Positions 19,049 through 31,338 of a DNA stretch of 64,000 nucleotides are shown here, piece after piece. Position 1 is the first letter of the stretch, and each line of letters starts with the position of its first letter. The position numbers were made by a program, and so were the translations under genes. The notes under the pieces were generated by a model that saw nothing but the letters and a program-made list of their open reading frames with translations, made no database searches and was not told the DNA's origin. This DNA is from Photorhabdus khanii NC19. GTDB lineage: Bacteria > Pseudomonadota > Gammaproteobacteria > Enterobacterales > Enterobacteriaceae. The DNA lies in assembly GCF_000517265.1 (NCBI RefSeq), contig NZ_AYSJ01000002.1, positions 712,096 through 776,095 of the forward strand. Direction: 5' to 3'.

Positions 19049-20776
19049 TTAGCAAAGTGTTTTTTCTTTGATAAATGTATCAACCAATTCTATCAACCCC
19101 TGAGCGGTAGACTGAGTAAGGGCTTGCTCAGCCAGCGCTTTTGCATCTTCGTAACGCGTATTACGAATGATTTTCTTGATGCGGGGAATAGAAATCGCAC
19201 TCATACTAAACTCATCCAGCCCCATACCTAATAACAACAGTGTAGCACGTTCATCACCTGCAAGCTCGCCACACATCCCCGTCCATTTACCTTCAGCGTG
19301 TGAAGCGTCAATGGTTTGCTTAATCAGGCTCAATACTGCTGGTAGCATCGGGTTATAAAGATGAGAAATCAATTCGTTACCGCGGTCTACAGCAAGAGTA
19401 TACTGAGTTAGATCGTTTGTCCCAATACTGAAAAAATCAACTTCTTTTGCCAGGTGACGGGCAATGACTGCTGAAGCGGGTGTTTCCACCATCACACCCA
19501 CTTCAATTGCTTCATCGAATTTTTTACTTTCTTCACGAAGTTGACCTTTCAGCAATTCAAGTTCTGCTTTCAGCTGTAGTACTTCTTCTACAGAAATAAT
19601 CATTGGAAACATAATACGTAATTTACCGAAAGCAGACGCACGTAAAATAGCACGTAACTGAGAATGTAAGATCTCTTTTCGATCAAGGCAAATACGAATT
19701 GCACGCCAACCAAGGAATGGATTCTCTTCTTTCGGTAGATTCATATAGGGCAGATTTTTATCACCGCCGATATCCATCGTACGTATAATAACCGCTTGGC
19801 TGCCCATTGCTTCGGCAACGGCTTTATAAGCTTGGAATTGTTCTTCCTCTGTTGGCAGCGCGTCACGATCCATAAATAGAAATTCTGTACGGTATAAACC
19901 GACACCTTCGGCACCATTGCGCTCAGCACCAGTAACATCACGGACGGTACCGATATTGGCACAGACTTCAACCTGATGACCATCAAGAGTTATTGCAGGC
20001 AGATCTTTCAGTTTCGCAAGTTCAGCTTTTTCTGCCAGATATTCGTTTTTGGCTTTTTTTAGCTGTTCAATTTTTGTATCAGATGGATTGATATAAATAT
20101 GGTTATTTACCGCGTCCAGGATCAGGTAATCACCATTTTGGATTGCTGCTGTCGAATTGATGGTACCGACGATCGCTGGAAGTTCAAGAGAACGGGCCAT
20201 GATTGAGGTATGGGAGGTACGGCCACCTAAATCAGTAATGAAACCAAGAACTTTTTCCAGATTGAGTTGCGCAGTTTCAGATGGGGTTAAATCATTGGCG
20301 ACCAAAATAACTTCTTCTGAAATCGAGCCAAGATCGACAATCGGCATACCCAGAATGTTTTTCAACAAGCGTTTACCGATATCACGTACGTCTGTGGCAC
20401 GTTCTTTCAGGTATTCGTCATCCAGCTCTTCAAGGGCTTGGGCCTGAGTTTCAATCACGGAATAAACCGCAGCATCTGCGGCTTTGAAATCGTTTTTGAT
20501 TAACGAAATAATTTCTTGCTCAAGTTCTTCATCTTCCAACAGCATGATATGCCCTTCGAAGATTTCCGCTTTTTCTTCGCCGAGGTTTTTTGCCGCTATA
20601 TTTTTGATGATTTCTAACTGAGATGAGGCTTTTTCACGACCTTGTTTGAAATGGGAAATTTCCTGTTCGACTTGTTCTTGACTGATTTTTTTCTGATTGA
20701 TAATAATTGGGTCTTCTTTCAGTAATAATGCTTTACCGAAAGCGATGCCTGGTGATACTAATATGCCTGAAATCAT
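19049..20776 (-). CDS. ptsI: PTS enzyme I (PtsI)
   Basis: Phosphoenolpyruvate-protein phosphotransferase, first step of the sugar PTS. The phosphorylated histidine is in [12 protein letters not shown] (near residue 189). The PEP-binding C-terminal barrel shows L-Y-R-T-E-F-L-F-M and [13 protein letters not shown]. The active-site Cys is in [11 protein letters not shown]. Length 575 equals E. coli. The gap to ptsH is 184 bp and holds a strong hairpin, larger than usual for this gene pair. Confidence 0.98.
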   Translation of the reverse strand: MISGILVSPGIAFGKALLLKEDPIIINQKKISQEQVEQEISHFKQGREKASSQLEIIKNIAAKNLGEEKAEIFEGHIMLLEDEELEQEIISLIKNDFKAADAAVYSVIETQAQALEELDDEYLKERATDVRDIGKRLLKNILGMPIVDLGSISEEVILVANDLTPSETAQLNLEKVLGFITDLGGRTSHTSIMARSLELPAIVGTINSTAAIQNGDYLILDAVNNHIYINPSDTKIEQLKKAKNEYLAEKAELAKLKDLPAITLDGHQVEVCANIGTVRDVTGAERNGAEGVGLYRTEFLFMDRDALPTEEEQFQAYKAVAEAMGSQAVIIRTMDIGGDKNLPYMNLPKEENPFLGWRAIRICLDRKEILHSQLRAILRASAFGKLRIMFPMIISVEEVLQLKAELELLKGQLREESKKFDEAIEVGVMVETPASAVIARHLAKEVDFFSIGTNDLTQYTLAVDRGNELISHLYNPMLPAVLSLIKQTIDASHAEGKWTGMCGELAGDERATLLLLGMGLDEFSMSAISIPRIKKIIRNTRYEDAKALAEQALTQSTAQGLIELVDTFIKEKTLC

Positions 20777-20860
20777 GATGTTACCTAACTACTAATAATT
20801 ATTCTTTAAAGAGCCAGCCCGCAGATGGTTTGCTGTTTTAGGAAATGCATTTAAACTGAC

Positions 20861-20888
20861 ATCCCCGGATAAAACTTTATCCGGGGAT
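20861..20888. other. Strong hairpin in the ptsH-ptsI gap
   Basis: A 13-bp perfect inverted repeat (20861-20873 with 20876-20888), core ATCCCCGGATAAA, almost no loop. It lies between ptsH and ptsI with no T tract, so it is a candidate mRNA processing, stabilising or partial-termination element that sets the HPr to enzyme I ratio (inference). Confidence 0.6.
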
Positions 20889-20960
20889 GAGGAACGGCTA
20901 AGTGAATATCAGTTTATTCACAATCTCTGAATCTTGACTGGCGTTGTGGTCAATGGAAGA

Positions 20961-21218
20961 TTATTCCAGTTCTGCCATCAATTTAACCAGATGTTCAATC
21001 GCTTTTTGCTCATCTTCGCCTTCAGCAGAGATGGTCACAACAGTGCCTTGAGTGAGTCCTAACGTTTGTAGCTTAAACAAGCTTTTCGCACTGGCCGTTT
21101 TGCCACCGGAAGTCAGTGTAATGTCGGAGGAGAAACTTTTTGCTTCTTTAACAAACTGTGCAGCGGGACGGGTGTGTAGGCCATTTGGCGCAGTAATAGT
21201 GACTTCTTGCTGGAACAT
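20961..21218 (-). CDS. ptsH: Phosphocarrier protein HPr
   Basis: 85-residue carrier moving phosphate from enzyme I to enzymes IIA. The phosphorylated His is in [10 protein letters not shown] (residue 15). Also [20 protein letters not shown], which carries the conserved Ser46 region. First gene of the pts operon; the 601 bp upstream hold an operator-like palindrome and a repeat element. Confidence 0.98.
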   Translation of the reverse strand: MFQQEVTITAPNGLHTRPAAQFVKEAKSFSSDITLTSGGKTASAKSLFKLQTLGLTQGTVVTISAEGEDEQKAIEHLVKLMAELE

Positions 21219-21302
21219 GACGTTTCCTCAATAACTTAGATTTTTGCTATGTAAGTTAAAAAATTGTAGTAAACAAATCTTAACTTGAGTATTCATTAAC
21301 TG

Positions 21303-21532
21303 CCTATCCCAATAGGGCGATTTTATTTGCCTAAAGTGCGAGCCCGGCAATGTTTTGACAAAAGCGATAAATAGCTTTTGAACGCCCTTTAGTTTTGTCC
21401 GAAGGAGGAGAGAAACGAATCACTCCTTACGTACTATACGTTACTATGCGTACGCTCCGGACTATGCGCGCTGTTCGTGTTCACTATTCTTTCACAAGAA
21501 CGGCCTGCATCAATTGCGTCTACTGGGATAGA
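21303..21532. repeat. Hairpin-rich intergenic repeat, copy 1
   Basis: About 230 bp bounded by a 12-bp inverted repeat, CTATCCCAATAG (21304-21315) and CTACTGGGATAG (21520-21531), 11 of 12 matching. Inside are stems CAAAAGC/GCTTTTG (from 21358), AAGGAG/CTCCTT, CGTAC/GTACG and GTTC-TGT/ACA-GAAC. The core from GACAAAAGC to CTATTC resembles 59083-59204, with different bases but the same stems. No ORF. It looks like a non-autonomous, MITE-like element. Confidence 0.6.
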
Positions 21533-21667
21533 CTATAAGATTGATAATGTAATAAAAGATTTTATCGATTATCAAAAAAATTATTCTTTTCGATGCTTCT
21601 GATTGATAGTTTGAAGTAAAGATAGATCACAGGACTACTTAACTGAAACTACTACTTCTGTTAATTA

Positions 21668-21684
21668 ATTTCGAGCATCGAAAT
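21668..21684. promoter_or_regulatory. Palindrome upstream of ptsH, Mlc/NagC-like
   Basis: ATTTCG-AGCAT-CGAAAT is a perfect 6-bp inverted repeat in an AT-rich setting, of the general form of Mlc/NagC operators. Mlc is a known repressor of ptsHI in E. coli, so a role here is plausible. A partial copy (TTCGATGC, 21589-21596) lies about 80 bp nearer to ptsH. Identity of the regulator is inferred. Confidence 0.4.
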
Positions 21685-21760
21685 AATTATTATTGGTTAA
21701 ATACTAAACCCATTGTAAGAAATCATCTAGTAAAGTGTAAAAGTTTGATCTACTACACAG

Positions 21761-21786
21761 AAAAAGCACCATTTAGGTGCTTTTTT
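21761..21786 (-). terminator. Bidirectional terminator after cysK
   Basis: AAAAAGCACC (21761-21770), ATTTA, GGTGCTTTTTT (21776-21786). The A and T runs on both sides make it work in either direction. It lies 34 bp past the cysK stop. Confidence 0.85.
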
Positions 21787-21819
21787 ATCAATAAAACTAA
21801 GTAAGTTACTTAAATACTT

Positions 21820-22773
21820 TTATTCATCAGATAAGTCAGTAAACAATGCGCTGCTCAGATAGCGTTCACCTGATGAAGCCAGAATGACGACGATATTTTT
21901 ATCTTTATACTCCGGTTCCTGAGAGAGTTTTACTGCGGCTGCAACGGTAGCACCGGAGGAGATACCCGCCAGAATGCCTTCTTTTATCATGATTTCACGA
22001 GCGGTTCTAATTGCCTCGTCATTACTGATTTTGAATACGCGATCAACCAGTTTCAGATCAAGGTTATCTGGAATAAAACCGGCACCAATGCCTTGAATCT
22101 TATGTGGGCCGGGCTTCACTTCTTCACCGGCCAGAGTCTGGCTGATTACCGGCGAGTCTTCGGGTTCTACTGCAACCGCAGTGATGTTTTTACCTTTGGT
22201 GTTTTTCAGGTAGCGGGTAACGCCTGTTAGTGTGCCGCCAGTACCTACGCCGGTAACAAATGCGTCTACTTCACCATCGGTATCTTCCCAGATTTCCGGA
22301 CCAGTGGTTTTTTCGTGGATTTCCGGGTTTGCCGGATTGCTGAACTGTTGCAGGATAATATAGCGATCGGGGTCACTGGCCTGAATCTCATTGGCTTTCT
22401 CAATGGCTCCTTTCATCCCTTTAGCGCCTTCAGTTAGCACTAGATTTGCTCCCAGTACCTTCAGCAGCTTGCGACGCTCAATACTCATCGTTTCTGGCAT
22501 AGTCAGCGTTAATTTATAGCCACGGGATGCTGCAACGTAAGCAAGCGCAATCCCGGTATTACCACTGGTTGGTTCTACCAACTCTTTTCCTGGCTGTAGG
22601 ATACCGCGTTTTTCAGCATCCCAAATCATGTTAGAACCAATACGGCATTTTACACTAAAGCTTGGGTTACGGGACTCTACTTTCGCCAGAATACGTCCAT
22701 TGCCAAAGTGTTTTAAGCGAATTAACGGGGTACGACCAATCGTTAAAGAATTGTCTTCATAAATTTTACTCAT
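21820..22773 (-). CDS. cysK: Cysteine synthase A
   Basis: O-acetylserine sulfhydrylase A, the main cysteine-forming enzyme and partner of serine acetyltransferase. The PLP lysine is in [10 protein letters not shown]. Substrate loop T-S-G-N-T-G-I-A, phosphate loop G-T-G-G-T-L-T-G, and [11 protein letters not shown]. It is 317 residues, a few shorter at the C-terminus than E. coli CysK (323). Own terminator downstream; cysZ lies 115 bp upstream on the same strand. Confidence 0.97.
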   Translation of the reverse strand: MSKIYEDNSLTIGRTPLIRLKHFGNGRILAKVESRNPSFSVKCRIGSNMIWDAEKRGILQPGKELVEPTSGNTGIALAYVAASRGYKLTLTMPETMSIERRKLLKVLGANLVLTEGAKGMKGAIEKANEIQASDPDRYIILQQFSNPANPEIHEKTTGPEIWEDTDGEVDAFVTGVGTGGTLTGVTRYLKNTKGKNITAVAVEPEDSPVISQTLAGEEVKPGPHKIQGIGAGFIPDNLDLKLVDRVFKISNDEAIRTAREIMIKEGILAGISSGATVAAAVKLSQEPEYKDKNIVVILASSGERYLSSALFTDLSDE

Positions 22774-22888
22774 ACTCGTCTTTCAACTCCCTTTAGTGAT
22801 ATCTGGTCAACGATACGCCAACAATCAGGTTATGGAAATATAGTTTGAATATATTCTTATCGTCTTAAAGAATAACATTTGACTGCAT

Positions 22889-23659
22889 TTATTTTATAAT
22901 ACGCAACCCGTGTTGATCCCGATAGCGATCTACCCACATTGCAGTAGCCGCGCATACTGCGATAGGCATAATCACCAAATTGACAATAGGTATCATTGTC
23001 AAAATACTCACTAATGCACCAAATTGCAGATTATTCATTTTGTTTTGACGAAGGGCACTACGCATTGTTGGAAAACTGACTTTATGGTTATCAAATGGAT
23101 AATCACAGTATTGAATCGACAGCATCCAGGCACTGAAAATAAACCAGAGCACAGGTGCGACAGTTTGCCCGATAACAGGAATAAAATAGAGAAGCAGTAA
23201 AACCAGGGCGCGTGGAATATAGTAGAGCAGTTTTACCAATTCTCGTTTCAGAATGCGTGGAACATCTTTTACCAGTTCCATAACTCCGGTATCCGGCGCA
23301 GAGGTTCCCGTTAAATCAGCTTCCAGTTTTTCCGCCAGTAATCCATTGAACGGAGCTGCTATGAAGTTCGCTATCGTGCTGAATAAATAAGTAAAAATCA
23401 GCAAAACAGACATCACTGCCAGTGGCCATAGAATGTAACTGAGCCATTGCATCCAATCCGGTACTTTGTTCAGTATCGAGGGGATCCAGTTTTCCAGTTG
23501 TTGGTAGAGCCACCAAAATGAACCACCAAGTAACAAAATATTTGCCAATAAAGGCAATAGAACAAATCTTTTAATACCTGGTCGAGTAATTAATCTGCAA
23601 CCTTGCACCAAATACTGAAAGCCGCTCAAATTTTTTGGTGATTTTGTCAAATTAAGCAT
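22889..23659 (-). CDS. cysZ: Sulfate transporter CysZ
   Basis: Inner-membrane sulfate permease of the CysZ family, 256 residues with several hydrophobic helices (starting at about 25-50, 70-95, 145-175 and 205-235). Family-specific stretches: [33 protein letters not shown] and [10 protein letters not shown]. Divergent from zipA and upstream of cysK, as in E. coli; expected to be under CysB. Confidence 0.95.
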   Translation of the reverse strand: MLNLTKSPKNLSGFQYLVQGCRLITRPGIKRFVLLPLLANILLLGGSFWWLYQQLENWIPSILNKVPDWMQWLSYILWPLAVMSVLLIFTYLFSTIANFIAAPFNGLLAEKLEADLTGTSAPDTGVMELVKDVPRILKRELVKLLYYIPRALVLLLLYFIPVIGQTVAPVLWFIFSAWMLSIQYCDYPFDNHKVSFPTMRSALRQNKMNNLQFGALVSILTMIPIVNLVIMPIAVCAATAMWVDRYRDQHGLRIIK

Positions 23660-23878
23660 ACTTCCTATTCTCTCCTGTATGATTGAAACGCTATCATATA
23701 GGTAGGATTTTCGACTGACTAGTCTTGTTCTGTATAAAAAAAAAGCAAAAAATGCTTATCAGGCATATTTATGATAAGAAAAGTGTGTATAAGCTTGCAC
23801 TTGTGTTATTTGACAAATACAGTTAATACAGAAAATGTTCCGCCGTGGTGGCATATTAATTAAACAACAGAGATAGCA

Positions 23879-24811
23879 ATGATGCAGGATTTGCGTCTGA
23901 TATTAATCATTGTTGGTGCGATAGCAATAATAGCTTTGCTGTTACATGGGTTGTGGACCAGCCGTAAAGAGCGTTCTTCGCTTTTTCGTGATCGCCCAGT
24001 TAAACGTCATAAACATGATCGTCAAGAGAGTTTCGTCGATGACAGTGATGATGAAGCGTTTGACAATCAACAAAAGCCTTACACCCATGAGCAGGTAAAA
24101 CCTCATCAGGAATATAAAGCTGAGCCGGTTATTGAGCGCCGTCAGCCAAAGTTGACTGAAATGGATGTTGCTACGTCTGAAGAAAGCAATGATCCGTTGC
24201 TGACTGGGCATCAGCCTGAGACTACAACCCGAAAAGCAGTAACAGAAATAGAAGAGCAGGAGCCTCAGCTTGGCCTGTTTGAATCTGAAGGACGGGATGA
24301 GCCTGAGAAAAATAGACCTCAGACGGAAGAAAAGTCTCAGGATATGGCAAAAGAGGGGGATGGTGAGCAGGAAGTGCAGGCCAAAGCAGCAAAAGAAATC
24401 GTTTTGGTTCTTCATGTGGCAGCACATCACGGTCAGGCATTGAATGGTGAGCTCTTGCTGCAAAGTATCCTGCAATCTGGCTTCCAATTTGGAGAAATGC
24501 AGATTTTCCACCGTCATCTGAATCCATCAGGCAGCGGTCCGGTGTTATTCAGCCTTGCCAATATGGTGAAACCGGGTTCATTTAACCCTGAAACAATGGC
24601 TGATTTTACCACTCCAGGGGTTTCCATGTTTATGATGGTACCTTCTTACGGAGAAGCTAATCAGAATTTTAAGCTGATGTTGCAGGCGGCTCAGCGCATT
24701 GCTTCTGATGTTGGGGGAGTGGTGCTTGATGATGAGCGTAAGATGCTGACACCGCAAAAAATCGAATTGTATAAAGCACGCATTCGCAGCACACTTGATG
24801 TTCAGGTATAA
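23879..24811 (+). CDS. zipA: Cell division protein ZipA
   Basis: Membrane anchor that tethers FtsZ to the inner membrane during division. N-terminal transmembrane helix at residues 5-27 ([15 protein letters not shown]), a basic segment ([12 protein letters not shown]), then a linker that is Glu/Gln-rich rather than Pro/Gln-rich as in E. coli. The C-terminal FtsZ-binding domain is clear ([44 protein letters not shown]). Two adjacent ATGs start the gene. A small terminator separates it from ligA. Confidence 0.96.
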   Translation: MMQDLRLILIIVGAIAIIALLLHGLWTSRKERSSLFRDRPVKRHKHDRQESFVDDSDDEAFDNQQKPYTHEQVKPHQEYKAEPVIERRQPKLTEMDVATSEESNDPLLTGHQPETTTRKAVTEIEEQEPQLGLFESEGRDEPEKNRPQTEEKSQDMAKEGDGEQEVQAKAAKEIVLVLHVAAHHGQALNGELLLQSILQSGFQFGEMQIFHRHLNPSGSGPVLFSLANMVKPGSFNPETMADFTTPGVSMFMMVPSYGEANQNFKLMLQAAQRIASDVGGVVLDDERKMLTPQKIELYKARIRSTLDVQV

Positions 24812-24831
24812 TCAACTTATCGAATGTTCAA

Positions 24832-24855
24832 GCCTCCGCCAGCCGGGGGCTTTTT
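24832..24855 (+). terminator. Small terminator between zipA and ligA
   Basis: GCCTCC (24832-24837) pairs with GGGGGC (24845-24850), followed by TTTTT. It lies 18 bp before the ligA start, so read-through is likely. Confidence 0.55.
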
Positions 24856-24869
24856 ATCGCTGGTTATAA

Positions 24870-26891
<2,022 letters not shown>

Positions 26892-26915
26892 CTTTTTGTT
26901 TGTATTCTGTCTACT

Positions 26916-26942
26916 GATTATTGAGAGGTTTTCTCAATAATC
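26916..26942 (+). terminator. Hairpin after ligA
   Basis: GATTATTGAGA (26916-26926) and TCTCAATAATC (26932-26942), 11-bp perfect stem and a five-base loop, 25 bp past the ligA stop. No T tract follows, so termination is uncertain. Confidence 0.5.
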
Positions 26943-26993
26943 GGTGATATTTGATAATGTATTTTCGCATCTGACATTATACGATTCAGCTGA

Positions 26994-27015
26994 AAATGTG
27001 ATTAATCTCACTAAA
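26994..27015 (+). promoter_or_regulatory. CRP site upstream of nupC
   Basis: TGTGA-TTAATC-TCACT (26997-27012) with A/T-rich flanks is a near-consensus CRP-cAMP site, about 118 bp before the nupC ATG. nupC is under CRP and CytR control in E. coli. Confidence 0.75.
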
Positions 27016-27130
27016 TAAAAATTTAGAGTAAGAATTATTTCAATCTAATGTAATATCTATCCTATTAATCGCCTTTTATTACATAGAATGCATTTTATAA
27101 ACTAGCTTTCTGTTGTGTTTGGAGTGTGAT

Positions 27131-28315
27131 ATGTCTCAAATCCTGCATTTCCTTTTAGCTCTGATTGTTATTGGCGGCCTTGCTATTTTGGCGAGCAGTA
27201 ACCGTAAAGGTATTCGTCCTCGTTATATTATTCAGTTGCTTGTTATTGAACTTGTCCTTGCGTGGTTTTTCTTGAATTCAGGTATTGGTCAGGAATTTGT
27301 CATGGGATTTGCGGGTTTGTTTGAGCATTTACTGAAATTTGCGGGTGAAGGGACGGAATTCATTTTTGGCGGCATGATGGGTGCAAAACTGGCATTCTTC
27401 TTTCTGAATGTATTGTGTCCGATTATCTTTATTTCCGCACTGATTGGTATTTTGCAGCATATCAAAGTATTGCCAATCGTCATCCGTGTGATTGGTACTC
27501 TGTTGTCTAAGGTCAACGGCATGGGGAAATTGGAATCATTCAATGCAGTAAGTTCTCTGATACTGGGTCAGTCTGAAAACTTTATCGCTTATAAAGATGT
27601 GCTGGGAAAAATGTCTGAGCGTCGAATGTACACGATGGCTGCAACTGCAATGTCAACGGTTTCCATGTCAATCGTTGGTGCTTACATGACCATTTTGGTG
27701 CCTAAATATGTTGTGGCGGCATTGGTGCTCAATATGTTCAGTACCTTTATCATCCTGTCATTGATTAATCCGTATTCTGTTGACAGCGAAGAAGATATTC
27801 AGATGAGCAATCTTCACGAAGGTCAAAGTTTCTTCGAAATGTTGGGTGAATATATTCTGGCTGGTTTTAAAGTCGCACTGATTGTTGCCGCCATGTTGAT
27901 TGGTTTCATTGCCCTGATTGCCGCTATTAACGCGCTGTTTAGCATGATTTTTGATATGAGCTTCCAAGAGATGCTAGGGTATGTGTTCTATCCATTTGCT
28001 TGGATAATTGGAATTCCTGCTGATGAAGCGTTGCGGGTTGGTAGCATCATGGCAACCAAATTGGTTTCTAACGAATTTGTTGCGATGCATAGCTTGCAAT
28101 CAATTGCGACAGAATTTTCTCCGCGTTCACAGGGTATTTTGTCGGTATTCCTGGTTTCTTTTGCTAATTTCTCTTCAATTGGAATTGTTGCCGGAGCAAT
28201 TAAGGGCTTGAATGAAAACCAGGGTAACGTCGTTTCCCGCTTTGGCTTGAAGCTACTGTTTGGTTCAACCCTTGTCAGCTTCTTGTCTGCGGCTATTGCA
28301 GGTTTGGTGCTGTAA
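27131..28315 (+). CDS. nupC: Nucleoside:H+ symporter NupC
   Basis: Concentrative nucleoside transporter for pyrimidine nucleosides and adenosine. About eight to ten hydrophobic segments; family motifs [15 protein letters not shown] and [12 protein letters not shown], which line the substrate site. I start at ATG 27131 (M-S-Q-I-L-H-F), with GGAG seven bases upstream; a TTG 18 bp earlier is unlikely. The product is 394 residues (E. coli 400); the shortening lies around residues 275-285. A CRP site precedes it. Confidence 0.96.
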   Translation: MSQILHFLLALIVIGGLAILASSNRKGIRPRYIIQLLVIELVLAWFFLNSGIGQEFVMGFAGLFEHLLKFAGEGTEFIFGGMMGAKLAFFFLNVLCPIIFISALIGILQHIKVLPIVIRVIGTLLSKVNGMGKLESFNAVSSLILGQSENFIAYKDVLGKMSERRMYTMAATAMSTVSMSIVGAYMTILVPKYVVAALVLNMFSTFIILSLINPYSVDSEEDIQMSNLHEGQSFFEMLGEYILAGFKVALIVAAMLIGFIALIAAINALFSMIFDMSFQEMLGYVFYPFAWIIGIPADEALRVGSIMATKLVSNEFVAMHSLQSIATEFSPRSQGILSVFLVSFANFSSIGIVAGAIKGLNENQGNVVSRFGLKLLFGSTLVSFLSAAIAGLVL

Positions 28316-28433
28316 AAAGATAAAGTGTTATAGTGGAATATTGCATCATGGATGATGCAGATTTCTTCTTTCCTTTCGCATATATTTCCCTTACCCCGTA
28401 AACTGGAGTTATCTTTTTTAATCAATGTAAATT

Positions 28434-28649
28434 ATGGAAAAAGAAAATCTGATAGAAATTGCTAATACTGTTATGCCATTCGGTAAATACAAGGGGCGTA
28501 TGCTGATTGACTTACCAGAAGAGTATTTATTGTGGTTCGCTCGTAAAGGCGAATTTCCACAAGGTAAATTAGGCGTCCTGATGGAGATGACTTTAGCAAT
28601 AAAAATAGAAGGATTGGATTCATTGGTAAAACCATTGAAGAAGAATTAG
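28434..28649 (+). CDS. ypeB: DUF3820 family protein YpeB
   Basis: A 71-residue protein of the DUF3820 family (sometimes named putative quorum-sensing-regulated virulence factor). Core motif M-P-F-G-K-Y-K-G-R-M-L-I-D-L-P-E-E-Y-L-L-W-F is complete and is followed by a short helical tail. Function unknown. In E. coli ypeB lies beside ligA; here nupC sits between them. Confidence 0.75.
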   Translation: MEKENLIEIANTVMPFGKYKGRMLIDLPEEYLLWFARKGEFPQGKLGVLMEMTLAIKIEGLDSLVKPLKKN

Positions 28650-28700
28650 CAAGGATAGTTTTTTTATGCAAAAAGGTGGTTATTAAGATGGATAAATAAA

Positions 28701-28729
28701 AGGGCCTGAAAGCGTGGCTTTCAGGCCCT
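28701..28729 (-). terminator. Terminator of the tRNA-Ala genes (bidirectional with ypeB)
   Basis: Arms AGGGCCTGAAAGC (28701-28713) and GCTTTCAGGCCCT (28717-28729), a perfect 13-bp stem with a three-base loop. On the minus strand it is followed by TTTATTTAT, 9 bp past the tRNA 3' end. Confidence 0.85.
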
Positions 28730-28737
28730 GATAATTT

Positions 28738-28813
<76 letters not shown>

Positions 28814-28869
28814 ACGAGTGTGGTCTTTCTAATTTTAGTGCCAAATACTTTATTCTGGTAATAAGTATT

Positions 28870-28945
<76 letters not shown>

Positions 28946-28970
28946 AATCAAAATTAATGGAACGGGGCGC

Positions 28971-28999
28971 ATAATATGAAACCCTGCAAATACTGTCAA
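28971..28999 (-). promoter_or_regulatory. Sigma-70 promoter of the tRNA-Ala pair
   Basis: On the minus strand: TTGACA (28994-28999), 17-bp spacer, TATTAT (28971-28976), followed by GCGCCCCG, a GC-rich discriminator typical of stringently controlled stable-RNA promoters. Confidence 0.85.
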
Positions 29000-29155
29000 C
29001 GGCTAACTTATCATTCTCAGAGCAAGCGTTGAAAAAGTCATCACTTTTGTGGTGGGACGACAAAATAAAGGCTGAACAACGGGTTGAAATGAGATAGAAC
29101 GCGTTTAAGGAAGTGACAAGGTTGTATTAATTAAATGAGATTTTTTTGAAAATAG

Positions 29156-29184
29156 AAGGCACCACACTGAATCGGTGATGCCTT
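29156..29184 (-). terminator. Terminator after gltX
   Basis: AAGGCACCAC (29156-29165) pairs with GTGATGCCTT (29175-29184), one mismatch or wobble. On the minus strand it is followed by CTATTTTC. It lies 12 bp past the gltX stop. Confidence 0.7.
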
Positions 29185-29195
29185 TGTTGCATTAA

Positions 29196-30614
29196 TTACT
29201 GCTGAGTTTCACGTTGAACAATAAATTCCAGAGCCTGATTAATACGGGCCAGAGTACGGGTTTGCCCGATAGCATGAATAGTCACATCCACACCTGGAGA
29301 TTGGCCTGCTCCAGTAGCAGCCACACGCAGTGGCATACCGACTTTACCCATACCAACTTCCAGCTCATCAGCTGTAGATTGAATAGCATGATGAACATTT
29401 TCAGGTGTCCAGTCAGTAACTGCCGCCAGTTTTGTACCAACAACTTCAAGAGGTTGACGGGCAACTGGACGCAAATGTTTCTTCGCCGCATCTGCATCAA
29501 ACTCAGCAAAATCTTCATAGAAGTAGCGGCAGGACTCGGCCATTTCTTTCAGGGTCTTGCAGCGTTCACCCAGCAATTTAATCAGATCAACTAATTGTGG
29601 CCCATTACGGGTATCAATGCCTTGCTGCTCAATGTGCCATGCCAAATGAACGGCAACTTTCTCTGGGGGCAGGGTATTAATATAGTGATGGTTCAGCCAT
29701 TGTAGTTTTTCCGTATTGAATGCACTGGCAGATTTATTGATAGCATCCAGGCTGAAGAATTCAGTCATCTCTTCAATACTGAAAATTTCCTGATCACCGT
29801 GTGACCAACCCAGACGAACCAGATAATTCAGCAAAGCTTCCGGCAGATAGCCATCATCGCGGTATTGCATAACACTCACTGCCCCGTGACGTTTAGACAG
29901 TTTTTTACCATCATCACCCAGGATCATCGAAACGTGTGCATATTCTGGAACTGGAGCACCCAGTGCTTTCAGAATATTAATTTGACGTGGTGTATTATTG
30001 ATATGGTCTTCACCGCGAATGACATGGGTGATTTCCATATCCCAGTCATCAATGACAACACAGAAGTTATAGGTTGGAGAACCATCGGTACGGCGGATAA
30101 TCAGATCATCAAGTTCCTGATTACTGAATTCAATTGGGCCACGGATACTATCATTAAAAATAACAGAACCTTCTTGTGGATTGCGGAAACGGACGACATG
30201 GGGTTGATCTGGATTATGCTGACATTGATTATCACGGCAATGGCCGTTATAACGAGGCTTCTCGCCATTCGCCATCTGAGTTTCACGCAATTCTTCCAGA
30301 CGTGCTTTAGAACAATAGCAATGATAAGCAGTCCCTTGTTCCAGCATTTGATCAATAGCCTGGTTATAGCGATCAAAACGTTTAGTCTGATAATAAGGAC
30401 CTTCATCCCAATTCAGATTTAACCAGTTCATACCGTCCATAATGGCATCAATGGCTTCCTGAGTTGAGCGTTCAAGGTCAGTATCTTCGATACGCAATAC
30501 AAATTCGCCTTTGTTATGGCGGCTATATAACCAGGAATAAAGTGCGGTACGTGCACCGCCAACATGGAGATAGCCAGTTGGACTTGGTGCAAAACGGGTT
30601 TTAATTTTACTCAT
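29196..30614 (-). CDS. gltX: Glutamyl-tRNA synthetase
   Basis: Class I synthetase charging tRNA-Glu. HIGH-type motif in [13 protein letters not shown] (residues 8-20) and KMSKS-type motif in K-K-L-S-K-R-H-G. A Cys/His zinc-binding insert (Y-H-C-Y-C-S-K ... Y-N-G-H-C-R) lies near residues 97-125. Length 472 (E. coli 471). Flanked by tRNA-Ala genes on one side and divergent tRNA-Val/Lys genes on the other, as in E. coli. Confidence 0.98.
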   Translation of the reverse strand: MSKIKTRFAPSPTGYLHVGGARTALYSWLYSRHNKGEFVLRIEDTDLERSTQEAIDAIMDGMNWLNLNWDEGPYYQTKRFDRYNQAIDQMLEQGTAYHCYCSKARLEELRETQMANGEKPRYNGHCRDNQCQHNPDQPHVVRFRNPQEGSVIFNDSIRGPIEFSNQELDDLIIRRTDGSPTYNFCVVIDDWDMEITHVIRGEDHINNTPRQINILKALGAPVPEYAHVSMILGDDGKKLSKRHGAVSVMQYRDDGYLPEALLNYLVRLGWSHGDQEIFSIEEMTEFFSLDAINKSASAFNTEKLQWLNHHYINTLPPEKVAVHLAWHIEQQGIDTRNGPQLVDLIKLLGERCKTLKEMAESCRYFYEDFAEFDADAAKKHLRPVARQPLEVVGTKLAAVTDWTPENVHHAIQSTADELEVGMGKVGMPLRVAATGAGQSPGVDVTIHAIGQTRTLARINQALEFIVQRETQQ

Positions 30615-30838
30615 TGGGGATTGCCTTAATTACGTTTCACTTTTCAATGAACGTTATTGGTGATTTAAAGTAATAAAAGTGGGGGTTATTTTATCACTGG
30701 ACTTTAATTCCTCAATGCTGTTAGCGGGATGTTGTTGAGAAAAGTCAGCCTATCTGCTTAAACTGAACCCTGAGTGATGATAATTATCTCACCTTTGTTT
30801 AATTTTGAGACGAACGATATTTTTCCCTAGAAAAAGCG

Positions 30839-30866
30839 TTGACTCATCCTGAACTATCCCTATAAT
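30839..30866 (+). promoter_or_regulatory. Sigma-70 promoter of the tRNA-Val/tRNA-Lys operon
   Basis: TTGACT (30839-30844), 16-bp spacer, TATAAT (30861-30866), then GCGACTCC as discriminator, 18 bp before the first tRNA-Val. Confidence 0.85.
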
Positions 30867-30883
30867 GCGACTCCATCACGACG

Positions 30884-30959
30884 GGGCGATTAGCTCAGTT
30901 GGTAGAGCATCTCCCTTACAAGGAGGGGGTCATCAGTTCGAATCTGGTATCGCCCACCA
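30884..30959 (+). tRNA. valU: tRNA-Val (UAC), copy 1
   Basis: 76 nt with encoded CCA. The anticodon arm CTCCC-TTACAAG-GGAGG gives TAC; T arm CAGTTCGAATCTG. First of three identical copies in one operon. Confidence 0.97.
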
Positions 30960-30988
30960 CTCGTTGTGATAAAAATGAATTTATGATT

Positions 30989-31064
30989 GGGCGATTAGCT
31001 CAGTTGGTAGAGCATCTCCCTTACAAGGAGGGGGTCATCAGTTCGAATCTGGTATCGCCCACCA
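30989..31064 (+). tRNA. valX: tRNA-Val (UAC), copy 2
   Basis: 76 nt, identical to the copy at 30884; 29-bp spacer before it. Confidence 0.97.
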
Positions 31065-31108
31065 ATCATAAATTCAGTGGTTTAAGGCAGTAATAGTCAT
31101 TATGAAGT

Positions 31109-31184
31109 GGGCGATTAGCTCAGTTGGTAGAGCATCTCCCTTACAAGGAGGGGGTCATCAGTTCGAATCTGGTATCGCCCACCA
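31109..31184 (+). tRNA. valY: tRNA-Val (UAC), copy 3
   Basis: 76 nt, identical to the other two copies. Confidence 0.97.
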
Positions 31185-31225
31185 CTTCATTAGATTGTTT
31201 CAGCAGTATCACACCTTTTTGGTAT

Positions 31226-31301
31226 GGGTCGTTAGCTCAGTCGGTAGAGCAGTTGACTTTTAATCAATTGGTCGCAGGTTCGAATCCTGCACGACCCACC
31301 A
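31226..31301 (+). tRNA. lysV: tRNA-Lys (UUU), copy 1
   Basis: 76 nt with encoded CCA. The anticodon arm TTGAC-TTTTAAT-CAATT carries anticodon TTT. Follows the valine genes as lysV does in E. coli. Confidence 0.97.
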
Positions 31302-31338
31302 TTCCAAAAGACGTAGTTAGAGTAGTTCTCCTATAGAT

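Larger units (their letters stand above)
21219..21819. other. Gene-less region between ptsH and cysK
   Basis: No convincing ORF. It holds, in order, the ptsH 5' side, a hairpin-rich repeat (21303-21532), an AT-rich part with the palindrome at 21668-21684 and a 9-bp half of it (21589-21597), and the cysK terminator (21761-21786). The ptsH promoter must lie here but I could not pick one with confidence. Confidence 0.7.

Noticed and set aside
21610..21631. Possible CRP site upstream of ptsH
   Set aside because: Only one half (ATCACA) matches; the other half has almost no agreement at the required spacing.
23942..24517. 191-codon minus-strand ORF
   Set aside because: It is the reverse complement of the Glu/Gln-rich linker of zipA; composition is an artefact and there is no start site.
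30899..31336. Short ORFs across the tRNA cluster
   Set aside because: They read through tRNA genes and repeat the same peptide for each copy; there are no ribosome sites.
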